Made by a program: the position numbers and the translations under genes
Part shown: in pieces, positions 1 through 13,500 of the stretch
Numbering within the stretch: the first letter of the stretch is position 1
Layout of the letters: each line of letters starts with the position of its first letter
Origin: Bacteroidota bacterium
GTDB taxonomy: Bacteria > Bacteroidota > Bacteroidia > Cytophagales > Cyclobacteriaceae
Assembly (NCBI GenBank): GCA_016866235.1
Contig: VGMW01000002.1
Span: forward strand, 496,001-560,000
Reading direction: 5' to 3'
DNA length: 64,000 nt
Notes under the pieces: generated by a model
Databases searched by the model: none
Told to the model about the DNA's origin: nothing
Seen by the model: the letters and a program-made list of their open reading frames with translations, nothing else

Positions 1-1776
1 GCAACACATGCCTCGTATGATGAGCTTAACCTGAACGCCTGCCTGACTGGCCTCATAGAGCGCATCGATAAATTCTTTGTCCTGAAGGGAATTCATTTTA
101 ATGACAATTCCTGATGGCTGACCTTCCAAGGCATTCTTTTTCTCACGTCTCACCATATTGATGAGCTGTATTCGCATGTCCCTGGGTGAGGTGATTAGGT
201 TTTGATAGGCGGATGGTTGGGAGTGCCCGGTTATGACATTAAAAAATTCAGAAACATCATTGGCGTATTTCTCATTGGTGGTGAGTAATCCAATGTCGGT
301 ATACAATCTGGCCGTGGTTTCATTGTAATTGCCGCTCGACAAATGAACGTATCGGTAAACCCGCTCCGGCTCATTCCTTACGATAAGTAAAAGCTTTGTA
401 TGGGTCTTTAAACTCCCAACACCGTAAATCACAAAACAGCCGGCACGCTGAAGTCTTTGCGCTTCCCTCAGATTGTTCTCTTCATCAAAACGCGCCTTCA
501 CCTCAAACAAAACCGAGACATGTTTTCCATTCTCTGCCGCCCTTAGTAAAGCGGCTGTTACCCGTGAATCTTTGGATACCCTGTAAATGGTGATCTTAAT
601 CGAGAGGACATATGGGTCATCGACTGATTTTTCCAACAACTCGAGAACCGGATCCATAGAGTTGTAAGGATGCTGGATCAGAATATCCCGCTCTTTTAGA
701 ACTTCAAACAGGTCTCTGGTGCCCATTTCCGGAAAGGTGAGGGGATTAACCGGTGGTGGGACAGATGCCCTTTTTGATTTGAATTCTTTATGCCCGATGA
801 TTTGGTGAAGTCCCGTAAAATCGAAAAGGCTGCCATCGGGTATCGTAAAAATATTCTCCTCTGATATGTCCCACTGAATCTTCAGGAGTCTGAGCAGCCA
901 GGTATCTGGGTTTTCCTGGATTTCCAATCTTACTACCCTGCCAGTTCTGCGGGTTTGAAGTTTCCTTTTTAGTTCCTGAAGGAAGTTCGACTCAATGTCT
1001 TCACTTTCTTCCAGCGTAAAATCTCCATTGCGGTTAATCCGAAAAAGGTTGACGCTTAATATCTCAACGTTTCTGAAAAGGTGATGGATGTTGTTTCGAA
1101 TGATGTCTTCGATGGCTACAAAGAAAATGCTGCCATCGGGCTGAAGCAATTCGAAAAATCGGTTAAGGTTGCTTGGAATCTGTATGAACGAAGCTTTGTT
1201 CTGTGGACCTGAGTCGGTGAAAGCTTTGGTCACTACGCCAAAAATCAGACGGTTATTTTTTAGGGTAGGGAACGCATGGTAGGTGTCGAACAACATCGGC
1301 GTCAACATCGGGAAAATGGTCTTCAGAAAATACTGATTGACCAAGGCTGCGTCCTCCAGTCTCAAATCTTTGTATTGACAGATTTTAAATCCCCCTTTTT
1401 CAAAAAGAGGTTTTAATTTCTGCAGGTAGTGCTGATGTTGTTCGTTAATGAATCGGTGCAACTCCTCAAGTAGCAATTGCCTGAAGGGATTTTCTCTTAA
1501 TCCGCTGTAATCGAATCTCTCCTTTCCGTAATCGATGTAATTGTAAAGACTTCCTAGACGAATGGTGCAGAATTCATCGAGGTTGGATGCGGTGATCGCC
1601 AGAAACTTCAGTCGGTCAAAAATGCTTCTATCTAAATGCCTGGATTGGTCGAGCACCCTATAATTAAACTGAAGCCAGGAAAGGTCGCGGCTGACGTAAT
1701 TACTCTGCTCGGCCTGCTCTCTAAAGGAGGGCGCGTGTCCAATTTCATTACTGGTATTCAGTTCGCTTTCCCCCAT
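1..1776 (-). CDS. ppk1: Polyphosphate kinase 1 (partial, C-terminus outside window)
   Basis: Makes inorganic polyphosphate from ATP. The reverse strand reads 592 codons without a stop, from ATG at 1776 to the window edge. The N-terminus has the PPK1 signature SRDLSWLQFNYRVLD near residue 27, followed by a helical domain. Further on, LKTHTKLLLIV carries the histidine equivalent to E. coli His435, and YVHLSSGNYNETTARLYTD follows it. The product continues to RGMC at the edge, so roughly the last 100 residues, including the second active-site histidine, are missing. The start lies 10 bases after the gyrB stop, so it is probably cotranscribed with gyrB. The family call is very secure; only completeness is unknown. 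Confidence 0.95.
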   Translation of the reverse strand, partial: MGESELNTSNEIGHAPSFREQAEQSNYVSRDLSWLQFNYRVLDQSRHLDRSIFDRLKFLAITASNLDEFCTIRLGSLYNYIDYGKERFDYSGLRENPFRQLLLEELHRFINEQHQHYLQKLKPLFEKGGFKICQYKDLRLEDAALVNQYFLKTIFPMLTPMLFDTYHAFPTLKNNRLIFGVVTKAFTDSGPQNKASFIQIPSNLNRFFELLQPDGSIFFVAIEDIIRNNIHHLFRNVEILSVNLFRINRNGDFTLEESEDIESNFLQELKRKLQTRRTGRVVRLEIQENPDTWLLRLLKIQWDISEENIFTIPDGSLFDFTGLHQIIGHKEFKSKRASVPPPVNPLTFPEMGTRDLFEVLKERDILIQHPYNSMDPVLELLEKSVDDPYVLSIKITIYRVSKDSRVTAALLRAAENGKHVSVLFEVKARFDEENNLREAQRLQRAGCFVIYGVGSLKTHTKLLLIVRNEPERVYRYVHLSSGNYNETTARLYTDIGLLTTNEKYANDVSEFFNVITGHSQPSAYQNLITSPRDMRIQLINMVRREKKNALEGQPSGIVIKMNSLQDKEFIDALYEASQAGVQVKLIIRGMCC

Positions 1777-1786
1777 ACCGGTTTTA

Positions 1787-3775
<1,989 letters not shown>

Positions 3776-3928
3776 CATTTTTCAGGCCGATTATGGTTAA
3801 GAAAAAATGAATTTAAAGCATTGATAATCAGTACTTAATACATAAAAGAATTACCTGATTTTGACATGGGTCTGAATGCAAATTGTTGCCCAATTTCCTG
3901 TGTTTTTTTAACCCCTGCCTTCAGTATT

Positions 3929-3960
3929 GTTATCTTTAAAAGATAACCCCGATGATCGGG
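3929..3960. repeat. Two adjacent perfect palindromes upstream of eutBC
   Basis: GTTATCTTTAAAAGATAAC (3929-3947) is a perfect 9+1+9 palindrome. It is directly followed by CCCGATGATCGGG (3948-3960), a perfect 6+1+6 palindrome. Together they end 23 bases before the eutBC ATG. The first contains TATCTTTA (3931-3938), one mismatch from the -7 consensus TAnnTTTG, so a bound repressor could block transcription. They could instead form leader hairpins, or the second could be a REP-like repeat. No regulator gene is adjacent. Confidence 0.6.
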
Positions 3961-3983
3961 ATAAAATCCAGGATTAATCGATC

Positions 3984-6284
3984 ATGCACCGCCGGCCATT
4001 TATCAAACAATTGGGCTTCTTAAGCACCTCAGCATGGTTGCTGCAGTCCTGTCAACCGGAAACAAAAAATTCAACCACCGGCGTCCTGGTCGAGGATCCA
4101 ATCGAAAACGAGGATATTTTTTCCTACATCCTGAGAAAGGAGGGAAGGTTTGATCTTGGGGTTTACAAAAAAATTATTGGAGCAGCCAATTCATTCAAGG
4201 AAGGTGATGCCATACAGGGTGTGGCTGCAGCAGACGAAAATTCACGAAATCACGCCCGAGCATTGATTTCCAAAACCAGAATTGGCGAACTAATGAAAAT
4301 GCCAATGTTCAGGGATGATCAATTCGATTTGATCATTTCAACCACGCAACCCAATCCGGAATTAGCCGATTGGACCATGGGGGCGCTTAAGGAGTACTTG
4401 CTAAAAAGTGCTGAGGCTGACATCAAAATTCTTATGCCTTCCCTCACGAGTGACATCATTGCCATGGTCGTTAAACTGATGTCCAATGAAGAACTCATTC
4501 AGGTTGGGTCAACTATTTTCAATTCGTTACCCGACAGCAACATTGGAAGTAAAGGATACCTCGGGGCCAGGGTTCAACCCAACTCGCCAACAGATGATCC
4601 CGAAGATATTGTCTGGCAGGTATTTGATGCGTGGTGTTATGGTGTTGGCGACGTGGTGTTGGGCACTAACCCTGTTTCCAGCGACCCCGCATCTGTTGCT
4701 AAAATTGAAAAGGCTCTTTTCGGAGTACTGAAAACATTTGGACTGGAGGCCACCATGCCCAACTGTGTATTGGCCCACATCGATGTACAAGCACAGGCGG
4801 AAGCGATGGCGCCCGGGACTACCGGAATCTGGTTCCAGAGCCTTGCCGGCACGGATAAAGCAAACCAAACTTTTGATGTAACCATTAAGAAAATGGTAAA
4901 GCACGCCAAGACCAGAAGGGGAAAATTTGGGTTATACGCGGAGACTGGTCAGGGTGCCGATGGCACAAACGGTCATGGTGAAGGGTTTGATATGGTTGTC
5001 CACGAAGCAAGAAAATATGGATTTCTTCGAGCTTTAAAAACAAGCCTGCCTGATCCTAAAAATACCTGGGTCTTTGTAAACGATGTTGCCGGATTTATTG
5101 GTCCAGAAGTTTTTAGAACAAAGGAACAGCTTGTTCGGTGCTGTCTCGAAGATATTGTCATGGGTAAACTTCATGGTCATACCCTTGGTTTAGACATTTG
5201 CTCAACCCTGCACATGGATGTGACGCTGGATGATTTGGATTGGTGCATCGATCAGATAATGCCTGCGAACCCAGCTTATCTGATGGCGCTCCCGACCAAA
5301 AACGATCCTATGCTGAGTTATCTCACGACATCGTTTCATGATCATCTTAGAATAAGGTCTAAATTCGGTTACAAAGTCAGTGACCGAATGCAAAAATTCT
5401 TTGTTGACCTGGGTGTGTTGAATAATGATGGATCGCCTGGTGAACATTTTGGTGATCCGGTCTGGGTTTATTTCCGATACCGTCAGCAGCTCAATGATTC
5501 CAGAACCAGGGAAGCAATTTATTTAGAGGGGCATGAGGCACTTGCACGCATCAGAACCCGCGGCGTGCCGGTTGCAGAGGGCCATGGTCCAAATTTTTGG
5601 GATACGCCTCCAGAACTTGATGCAGAAGTGCGCAGACTTTATGCTGATGCACGCAAAAGTATCTGGACCGAAATGCCTGTGGCCTTTGTCTCCGGTCTAA
5701 CGGGTGGAATTGCCCTGCACACCAATTCAACGGACAGAAAAGACTACATCTATCATCCTGAATCCGGTGAAGGGCTTTCCCGTGATTCTATCAGAACCCT
5801 CAAAAAGATTCGGGGAAATTGGGACGCGACTCCGGATGTTCAAATTATTGTTTCTGATGGACTGAATGCGGAGGCATTAATGGATGACGGACATCTTGAA
5901 CCTTTTCTCGATTCTTTAAGGGAGGAACTTTCCTCCGCCGGACTTAGTACAGCCAAAGAAATTCCGATTTTAAAATACGGAAGGGTCAGAGCTGGTTATG
6001 CCTGTGGTGAACTTCTTTTTGGTGAAGCCGGAAACAAAAAGAATCGCCATGGAATCATTCACGTTATTGGCGAGCGTCCTGGATCGGGGCATCACAGCTT
6101 TTCTGCCTACATAACCTTTGCCAATGCCTCTTACTGGGGTGTAAAAGGTAAAGTAGACCACGATATTACCCGTGTGGTTTCAGGGATTTCGGACACCTCC
6201 TTGTTGCCAATTCAGGCTGCAAAAGAAACTGCTGCGTTGTGTAAGTCTATGTTTTCCAGGTTTCCTGGTCAAAAAGGAACGTGA
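3984..6284 (+). CDS. Fused ethanolamine ammonia-lyase (EutB-EutC) with Tat/lipoprotein-like signal
   Basis: Ethanolamine ammonia-lyase uses adenosylcobalamin to split ethanolamine into acetaldehyde and ammonia; normally EutB and EutC are separate proteins. Here one 766-residue chain holds both: EutB at about 40-505, EutC at about 515-766 ([38 protein letters not shown]). By alignment with E. coli EutB the active-site residues are kept: Arg196 and Gln198 ([12 protein letters not shown]), Asn229, Glu320 (ETGQG), Phe371 (GFIGPE) and Asp404. The start [12 protein letters not shown] has a twin-arginine motif, then a hydrophobic stretch and a lipobox-like LLQSC, implying export of a folded, cofactor-loaded lipoprotein. 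No eutA reactivase or microcompartment genes are nearby. The 3' end overlaps lipA by 16 bases. Enzyme family is sure; export is inferred. Confidence 0.88.
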   Translation: MHRRPFIKQLGFLSTSAWLLQSCQPETKNSTTGVLVEDPIENEDIFSYILRKEGRFDLGVYKKIIGAANSFKEGDAIQGVAAADENSRNHARALISKTRIGELMKMPMFRDDQFDLIISTTQPNPELADWTMGALKEYLLKSAEADIKILMPSLTSDIIAMVVKLMSNEELIQVGSTIFNSLPDSNIGSKGYLGARVQPNSPTDDPEDIVWQVFDAWCYGVGDVVLGTNPVSSDPASVAKIEKALFGVLKTFGLEATMPNCVLAHIDVQAQAEAMAPGTTGIWFQSLAGTDKANQTFDVTIKKMVKHAKTRRGKFGLYAETGQGADGTNGHGEGFDMVVHEARKYGFLRALKTSLPDPKNTWVFVNDVAGFIGPEVFRTKEQLVRCCLEDIVMGKLHGHTLGLDICSTLHMDVTLDDLDWCIDQIMPANPAYLMALPTKNDPMLSYLTTSFHDHLRIRSKFGYKVSDRMQKFFVDLGVLNNDGSPGEHFGDPVWVYFRYRQQLNDSRTREAIYLEGHEALARIRTRGVPVAEGHGPNFWDTPPELDAEVRRLYADARKSIWTEMPVAFVSGLTGGIALHTNSTDRKDYIYHPESGEGLSRDSIRTLKKIRGNWDATPDVQIIVSDGLNAEALMDDGHLEPFLDSLREELSSAGLSTAKEIPILKYGRVRAGYACGELLFGEAGNKKNRHGIIHVIGERPGSGHHSFSAYITFANASYWGVKGKVDHDITRVVSGISDTSLLPIQAAKETAALCKSMFSRFPGQKGT

Positions 6285-7147
6285 ACGTGTCGTTCAGCAT
6301 GGTAAGAAGACCTTACCAATGGCCCTGATTCAACATATTTTAGCCCTCTTTTAAGACCCTCCTCTTTATACATAGCGAAGGTGTCTGGATGAATAAATTC
6401 AGCAACCTGAAGGTGTAGTTTGGTCGGCTGTAAGTATTGGCCAAGGGTTAAAATCATAAGACCATTTTCAACCAAATCGTCCATGGCCTTAAAAACCTCA
6501 TCTTTTGTTTCGCCCACACCGAGCATGATACCTGATTTGGTTCGCTTTCCTGCCGCTCTGGTTCGCTTAATTTGTTCCAGGCTGCGCTCATATTTGGCCT
6601 GTGGCCTCACCACACGGTAAAGTCTTCCTACGGTCTCCATGTTGTGGCTGACAACTTCCTGACCACCTTCAATCATTCGATACAATGCATCCCAATTTCC
6701 TTTGGTGTCCGGGATAAGGGTCTCGATGGTTGTTTGAGGACTTTGTTGTTTGGTTTGTACGACAGTCTGATACCAGATTTCAGCTCCACGGTCTTTTAAC
6801 TCATCTCGGTTAACACTGGTGATTACTGCATGTTTTACACCCATTAATTTGATGGCATCTGCTACACGGCGTGGTTCGTCGGCATCATATTCCGTTGGGC
6901 GTCCGGTGGCTACCGCGCAAAATGTGCAGCTTCTGGTGCAGACATTTCCAAGGATCATGAAGGTGGCGGTACCGGCACCCCAACATTCGCCCATGTTCGG
7001 GCAATTTCCGCTTTCGCAAATGGTGTGCAGCTTATGGGTGTCGACAAGATTTCTGACCCGGGCATAGTCCGGGCCAACGGGGAGTTTAACCCTTAACCAG
7101 TCGGGCTTTTTTATTCGCTGTTCTGCAACAACAGTCGATTCGGCCAT
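6269..7147 (-). CDS. lipA: Lipoyl synthase
   Basis: Radical-SAM enzyme that inserts two sulfurs into octanoyl groups on carrier proteins to make lipoyl groups. The 292 residues carry the auxiliary-cluster motif [12 protein letters not shown] (CX4CX5C), the radical-SAM motif CTRSCTFC (CX3CX2C) and the C-terminal RSSYHAE whose serine ligates the auxiliary cluster. It starts 8 bases after gcvH, so the synthase is cotranscribed with one of its lipoylated targets. Its last 16 bases overlap the end of eutBC on the other strand. Confidence 0.96.
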   Translation of the reverse strand: MAESTVVAEQRIKKPDWLRVKLPVGPDYARVRNLVDTHKLHTICESGNCPNMGECWGAGTATFMILGNVCTRSCTFCAVATGRPTEYDADEPRRVADAIKLMGVKHAVITSVNRDELKDRGAEIWYQTVVQTKQQSPQTTIETLIPDTKGNWDALYRMIEGGQEVVSHNMETVGRLYRVVRPQAKYERSLEQIKRTRAAGKRTKSGIMLGVGETKDEVFKAMDDLVENGLMILTLGQYLQPTKLHLQVAEFIHPDTFAMYKEEGLKRGLKYVESGPLVRSSYHAERHVHVPF

Positions 7148-7155
7148 AGAAAAAT

Positions 7156-7536
7156 TTATTTTCCGATCAATGCTCCGTAAGAAGCAGCATCAAGAAGATT
7201 ATCAAACTCTTTGGAATCGCTTACGGCGACCTTCACCATCCATCCGTCTCCGTAAGGATCAGCGTTTACCTTGGAAGGATCAGATTCAAGCGTGGCATTT
7301 ACTTCCAGGACCTTACCACTCAGTGGCATGAATAAATCAGAAACGGTTTTAACGGCCTCCACAGTACCAAAAACCTCATGTTGTTTAAGTTCCTGTCCGA
7401 CAGTTTTGATATCAATGTAGACGATGTCACCAAGTTCGCCTTGAGCGAATTCAGTAATTCCGATAATGGCGGTATTGCCTTCCATTTTGACCCATTCGTG
7501 GTCTTTTGTGTACTTGAGTGTTGCGGGAATGTTCAT
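7156..7536 (-). CDS. gcvH: Glycine cleavage system H protein
   Basis: Lipoyl carrier that shuttles the aminomethyl group between the P, T and L proteins of glycine cleavage. It has the full family length, 126 residues, with the lipoyl-lysine segment [10 protein letters not shown] (Lys63) and the usual TKDHEWV N-terminus. It lies between sprA (62 bases upstream) and lipA (8 bases downstream). The sprA-gcvH order is, as far as I recall, common in Bacteroidota. The other gcv genes are not in the window. Confidence 0.96.
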   Translation of the reverse strand: MNIPATLKYTKDHEWVKMEGNTAIIGITEFAQGELGDIVYIDIKTVGQELKQHEVFGTVEAVKTVSDLFMPLSGKVLEVNATLESDPSKVNADPYGDGWMVKVAVSDSKEFDNLLDAASYGALIGK

Positions 7537-7598
7537 AGTGGTTAACCAATTCAGGCCGCTAAACTAATGAATTCCCGCTACTAAATCGGGCCCTCTTT

Positions 7599-10500
7599 TT
7601 ATTGTGCCAGGTCAAATAAAATCTTTGTTCCAAACCGGGTGGTTGCTCTGGGGAAGGCGCTGGAAACGTACGGTGTATTGGTATTTCGTTCGAAATAAAA
7701 CTGAAGGCTAAGCTTTTTATTGACCACATAGCTAACGTTTGGCCTGAGCTGGAAATTGTAATTGCCATTGGTTACGGTGCTGACCTCGTCAATCTTTCTC
7801 TGAATGGTTTGATTGTTGGTTACGCTCATGTTTAACCGGAAAGTCACATCATTTTTTACCGTGATGACTCGACCTCTATCCCTAAATGGCAGTTTGAAAT
7901 TATTTTTGGTGAACCCAACCTCGGCAGACCAGTCTTTGCTGTTCAGCTCTGTAACCTGCGCATTGGAAATATTTAGTGCCAGATCACGCTTGGTTTTATA
8001 TTCAAAGCGCATGGTCATCTTGCTTTGGGTTCGGACATTGACGCCTACCAGCGGAGCGAATTGTTCTGAAATCATTACTTGGCTGATAACGTATACGGGA
8101 ATGATTTTCCCCTGGTTCGTTGCCTGATTGGCAAAACTTCCAACATTATATTTCTCAACCGACTGATCAATGCCTACGGAGGTGTACTCAAGAGAGTTGC
8201 TGTAATTCACAACAGCGTAGCTGGAAGAATAAGCGTGACTGAGTGTAACGGACTGAAACAGATCCTTGAACAAATCAAGCTTGGAAAGTCCGTTATAATC
8301 CATTCTCCAGTTGGGCAGCGGAATGGAAGGGAAGGGTGAAAGGCTCGTGGTTCTCGCATCTTTTCCTGTGTAAGCAGCAAAGAATGCCGGGATAACCACA
8401 TCCTGACTTTTCAATTCATAAGAATTTCCTGTGATGGCATTAAAGCGCTCCTGCATGATGGCGATGTTCTGCTCAAATTGCTTAAACACTGTGGACTGTA
8501 GGCTGGAGTTGTTTCTGAAGGCGGTGTTGATCGCGATGGTTGAGATTTTATAGCTGCCCGATAAACTGGGGCTCAGCGACACAAATGAAGTGCTGTCCGG
8601 ATCAAACCGGAAAATTTCCTGGAAGGAAGACATGGAAGACTTCTTTAGATCGAGCTGAACTTTTACATCGGCGAAAGGCTCTACATTCGCCCGCATGGAG
8701 ATGTCTTTATTTTTTGTTTGACTGAAAGGTGTGGTGAGTTTTGCGCTTGTGGATAGCCAGCCGCGGTCTTTCGCCTTAAATCGAATGGAAGGATCCTGAC
8801 TGCCCAGAATGAAACCCCAACCCGGCGCCGATCCGGTACGATCCATTCCAAACAAATAAGGCGATGGAACAAATCCGGGTAAAATAGTGCCTTGCGTTAC
8901 ATTATAAGTTCCATTGATTGAACGAACAGCCATCATGGTTCGCAGAATACCTTTTAAGGCACCAAGTTCGGGTGGCTTTTTAACCGTATCGGGTTTGGCT
9001 TTAGCCTGTCTGGCAATTTCAGCAGGGGAAAGTTTTCGTTTTGGGGTATTGATGTCTTTTAAAAACTTCCACTTGTTGTACAATTTCAGGAAATCGACTT
9101 TACCAGTAAGGCCCATATCCGCATTGTTCTGAATGATGTTTCCAAGTTTTAAGGAGTCAAACTTTTCCAGCGGACCTGCCCGCCACGAGTATCCTACATT
9201 GTAGCGCGCGTCTGCTCCGATGAAATTTATAGCCGGAATTTTTTCAAATGGCAAAACATAATTGGCTGTTACATTTTGTTCAAAATTTTTCATCCGTCCG
9301 AATTTCTTCAAGTTGTTCTTGACAATGGTTCTCAGGGAGTCGGTATCTAGGTCACCGTCGGGCTCGTCTATTATGGCGGTGGTTCTCGCTGAGTAGTCCA
9401 GGCCCAGTGCTCTTGTCAGATTCCATTTGACGGCAAAATCACGGTTGAAAACAAAATATTTTTGAAAGTTTGGAAGAGAGCTCGCAGCATCGGCGCTGGC
9501 GTTGCGATAAATAATTTTATTAAACGCGCGGTCAAGATCTCCCCGAACGCTGATGTTGGCCGGCATGGGATTAAAATTGAAGTCCTTAAGAAGCTGAAGT
9601 GCTTTTTTGTCCGCCCACTTGGCCTCCTTAAATGGCTCGAACCCTTTAAACGTAGAATTGTATTGCCATGAGGCCCCACCTCTTATGTTGCGCTGCGTAT
9701 TGTCCTGGATATTGAAATTGGTTCTGGTGGCTTCACTGAAGGCATAACTGAAGGCGAAATTTTCAATATCCCAAATGTGGCTGGTGGCTTTTGGATTCAG
9801 CTTGGTCCTTTTGACGTTGGTGAAATTTAAACTTCGTCGAATGGATTCGTCTCGAATAATGTCGAGGTATGCTTGTTTTTCGGAATCGGAATTAAACGAC
9901 TTGAAGGCAGCCTCCAATCTAAGATCTGGGTTCGCCGGATCGAAATTCGGGTCTAAAATGGATCGCTCATAACTTGCAAAAACCGGTAGTTTCAGCCCTG
10001 TCCACTTTGGAAGCAGCTTATCCAGGTTCATGTTCATGGAAACATCGTAAGCATTGGTTTCTCCTCTGGCCCGCTCAGAAATTTTCGACTGCGCCGGTCC
10101 ATATCCAAAGGCAATATGACGGAAGGAGCCGGTTAAGCTGCCCAGGTCGGCCAGCTGTGTGTTCACGACAGCATTCATGGCCCAGCCCGCTGTTCGGTCA
10201 AAGTCGGTAAGGCGTAATTCATTGGCCCAAAGACAGACATCGTAATTCTTTTTATCCTGTGTGGATGGGTTGCGTACACCAATCATAATAACCCGCACCT
10301 GGCTGAGATCGGGGCGCCCCAGCATTCTTACGCCTTGTCTGCCATCCACGACTCTTGGGCCTTGGCGCGGATACAATTCACCAAGCGGGTAACTTTCCCT
10401 GTCGCGCGCTGCTTTAAGTGCGTACAACTCATCCAGATCAAGATCAATTTGATTGCCATCTGGCCATATATATTCCACCTTGCGTTGTCGTACATTTTCG

Positions 10501-13500
10501 TCGAGTGGATCGGTAATTTTTAATGGCAATTCAATTTCATAATAGTTCTGATCGAAATCGGTGCCAAGCCTTACAAAAGCTCGAAGATTGTCATCCTTTA
10601 ATCCCTGCTCACCAAAGGCACTCAAAAACATTTTGATACGACCGTAATTAAAGAAATCGAAGGATACGTTTTTGTACATCGCACGTGCATCGCCGTCCTG
10701 GAGATCTGTGATGCACAACTGAGCCGACTGTTCATTGAGTCGTCGTGGTATGGTTGATGTATTGTCTCTGTCGCGTCTGAGGGGTTCCACATAGGGTGGT
10801 TTTCCATCGCTCGGAGCGCTGTTCTCCTCAACATTCACAACCGATACAGAGAAATTATCCAGGTTGGGTTCAAGCGGTTCACCAAACCTCGCCTCCTCAA
10901 GATTAGCGGTGTAGCGGCGCCAACGGTTGCCTACTGCTCTGAAATTGGCAAGTCTCAGAACAATTGGTTCACGGAATCCCGTCATGATCATCCGTATGTA
11001 ACGGATGGATTTAAATCCATTGATGTCGCCGACCTTACTTTCAAATTGTCGAACTGGAATCCGAACCAGATACCATGTCTCAGGATTAACATCCGGAGGA
11101 AGGGTAGAGGCCGATGGTCGAATGGCGTCTACAATGAATTTGCTTCCTACGGTAAGGAATCCTGGCTTTAGATCCATACTGTAGGAATAGTATTCTTCCA
11201 GGTCGCTGAGGGTATTGTCCTGGTTGAGGTCCTCGTTGTCGGGTGTGGTATAATTCGATCTTGGGAAAGCATCCTCATTGGTGCTAACCGGTGAGTTGTT
11301 TTCCATGCCCATAAAATATTTGTAGCGTTCCAACAAGCCGGCCTTTTTGGCGTCGAGTTCTGTTCCCAAGGTGTACCGGAAATCATCACCTGACGGATCG
11401 GCTAGTACTTTTTCCTTTGCATTGGGCGGCAGGGCATCGATGAACGTTTTGAATTTCTCTTGCTCTTTTTCGTTGCCCATTCCGTCCAAACCAACATCCT
11501 GATTACCTCGTGCGGTTGCCGATATGTCGAAGGCATTGTTGAGGTATTGTCGAGTGGTCACGAAGCCCCAGTTGTTTTCGGTCGCCTCACCAGAGGAAAG
11601 GTTTCCATCTGCGGGAAGTCCATTTTCAAAGGCGTGCTTACCATCGCGCATGACATCTTCAGAGATGCTACCCATGTGGAATATGAGTTTTCCGCCAGTT
11701 GTATTTGCCTTTGGTGAATTGATGCCATCATCGATTAAACTTTTCTGATCCCGGATAAAAGGATCAAGCATCCAAAACTCTATATACTCTACATTGGCCT
11801 TATCCCAATCGACTTCATTTCGGATGGAGGTGGTAATGCCGGCCCAGTTTTTTTCGGGATTTCGGAAATAACCATCGGGCGTTAAATCAGATGAACGGGC
11901 ATTGTAGTTGTAAGGTCCTCTTTCAGCGGGATAATAGGCTAAATCAAAGATGGGCTCATAAAAATTTCCGATTTGCCTGTCCCGACCAGGGAATATTTCC
12001 TGCTGCTGAACTGATCGGGTGTAGTGGTTTTCATTCACCACTTCAGTGGTCAGGTAATCGGGCTTGAATCGGCTGATTTGTCTGTACCATAGATTATCAA
12101 TCTGGTACCAGGAGAGGCGGGCTCTGCGTGAACCTGCCTGGATGTCGTTTTGCGCATATCCGACACTGGGGTCAAAAGCAGATTCTTTTGGTGTGGCGGA
12201 AAGTCTCCAGGCCAACGGAGACATGAGGCTGTAAGGTGTAGCAGAATTTTCAAAATCATCAATAAAAGAGGTTCCATCCCCTTGCACTACGTTTGAAGTG
12301 CCTGGAACCAATTGAGCAAACTCTGCATTGACCGAAACACTGGAAGTTTCCTTGGTCTGGATGAAGGGCAATGCATCGACCACCTTGGTGAGCAGCCTGG
12401 AATTTTTCTTCATGTTGAGGTCGAGACCATATTGAAGGTTTCGGGCAGGTTCAGAACCAATGAGGTTCCTGGAGATCAGTGGTCGCTCATTGTAATACAA
12501 CAACGTGGAACCAAGATTGATGTCCTCACTTAGTTTGTAGTCCAGCCTTGTTCCGATCAGCGATCTCGTTTGAAAGGCGAAAGGATCCTGTTGTTCATAG
12601 GTGATGTTGATGTCCTTTCCGGAACTTAAAACACCTTCATTTAAGATGGTCACTTTTCCGAATGTGTAGTCTATGGTGAAATCCCTCCCCTCAATCAATG
12701 GTGTGCCTCCGGCGTAAACTTTTACCGATCCCTGGGTGATGTTGAAGCCTTGGATAATGATTTCTTTTCCTGAACCAGCTTTAAACTGACCAACAATAAA
12801 AAATTTGTTTTTGGTCGCCACCAGTTCGGCTTCTGCTTTGGTGGTCCGGTAGAGTGTATCGTACAGGTATTTTCTGGTGAGTTGGTCTTTTACGGCTGGA
12901 TTTCCTTCGAGCGAGAAGAATTTTTTAAGTGCCGTATTAAAAGGTTCGAGGTAGGGAAAAACAATAAGGCCGGTCTCTGGATTAATGGTAACGCCTTCAA
13001 CAAAATCGAAGTTTCCGTCTGGCTGAGGGTCGTTGTATGGATTCAGTCGGTCAAGGCCTAAAACCTGGATAAGCTGTCTGGTTCTGGCGATGTCACCTTC
13101 CTGAAGTTGTGGATTGTCTTTTCCTGTCCGGTCGTCTCTATAAATGACACGCAGCTGAAAATTGTCGCGGGTAAGTTGAGAGACGTTGAGGTTATAGACG
13201 TTTTTCATCATCAGATCCCAGGTGGGTATGATAACGCCAGCTTTGTCTTTAATGTTGATTTTTCTTGGGCGCAGTAGCTTCAGGAATATAACCTCCTTTT
13301 CATCCAGTGCAGAATAATCTTCAGAGAGCTCGCCAACTTTATACACCCGCCCGTTGTACGTGTATTCAAAGGCCACAGCAAGCGCTTCGTCATTTTGAAG
13401 TTTGCGTTGCAGGGTGATGTAACCCAGCTGTTTGTTGATAGAAAATTCAGTTGGCGCAAGTTTTCTTGCACTGGTTATTTTTTCAAAATCTGTTCCAGCG

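Noticed and set aside
1-1776. Apparent gene desert in the first 1.7 kb
   Set aside because: The reverse strand is an uninterrupted ppk1 frame that runs off the window edge.
7537-7598. CCCG/CGGG dyad between sprA and gcvH as a terminator
   Set aside because: Four-base arms and no T-run; not enough to separate gcvH from the upstream transcript.
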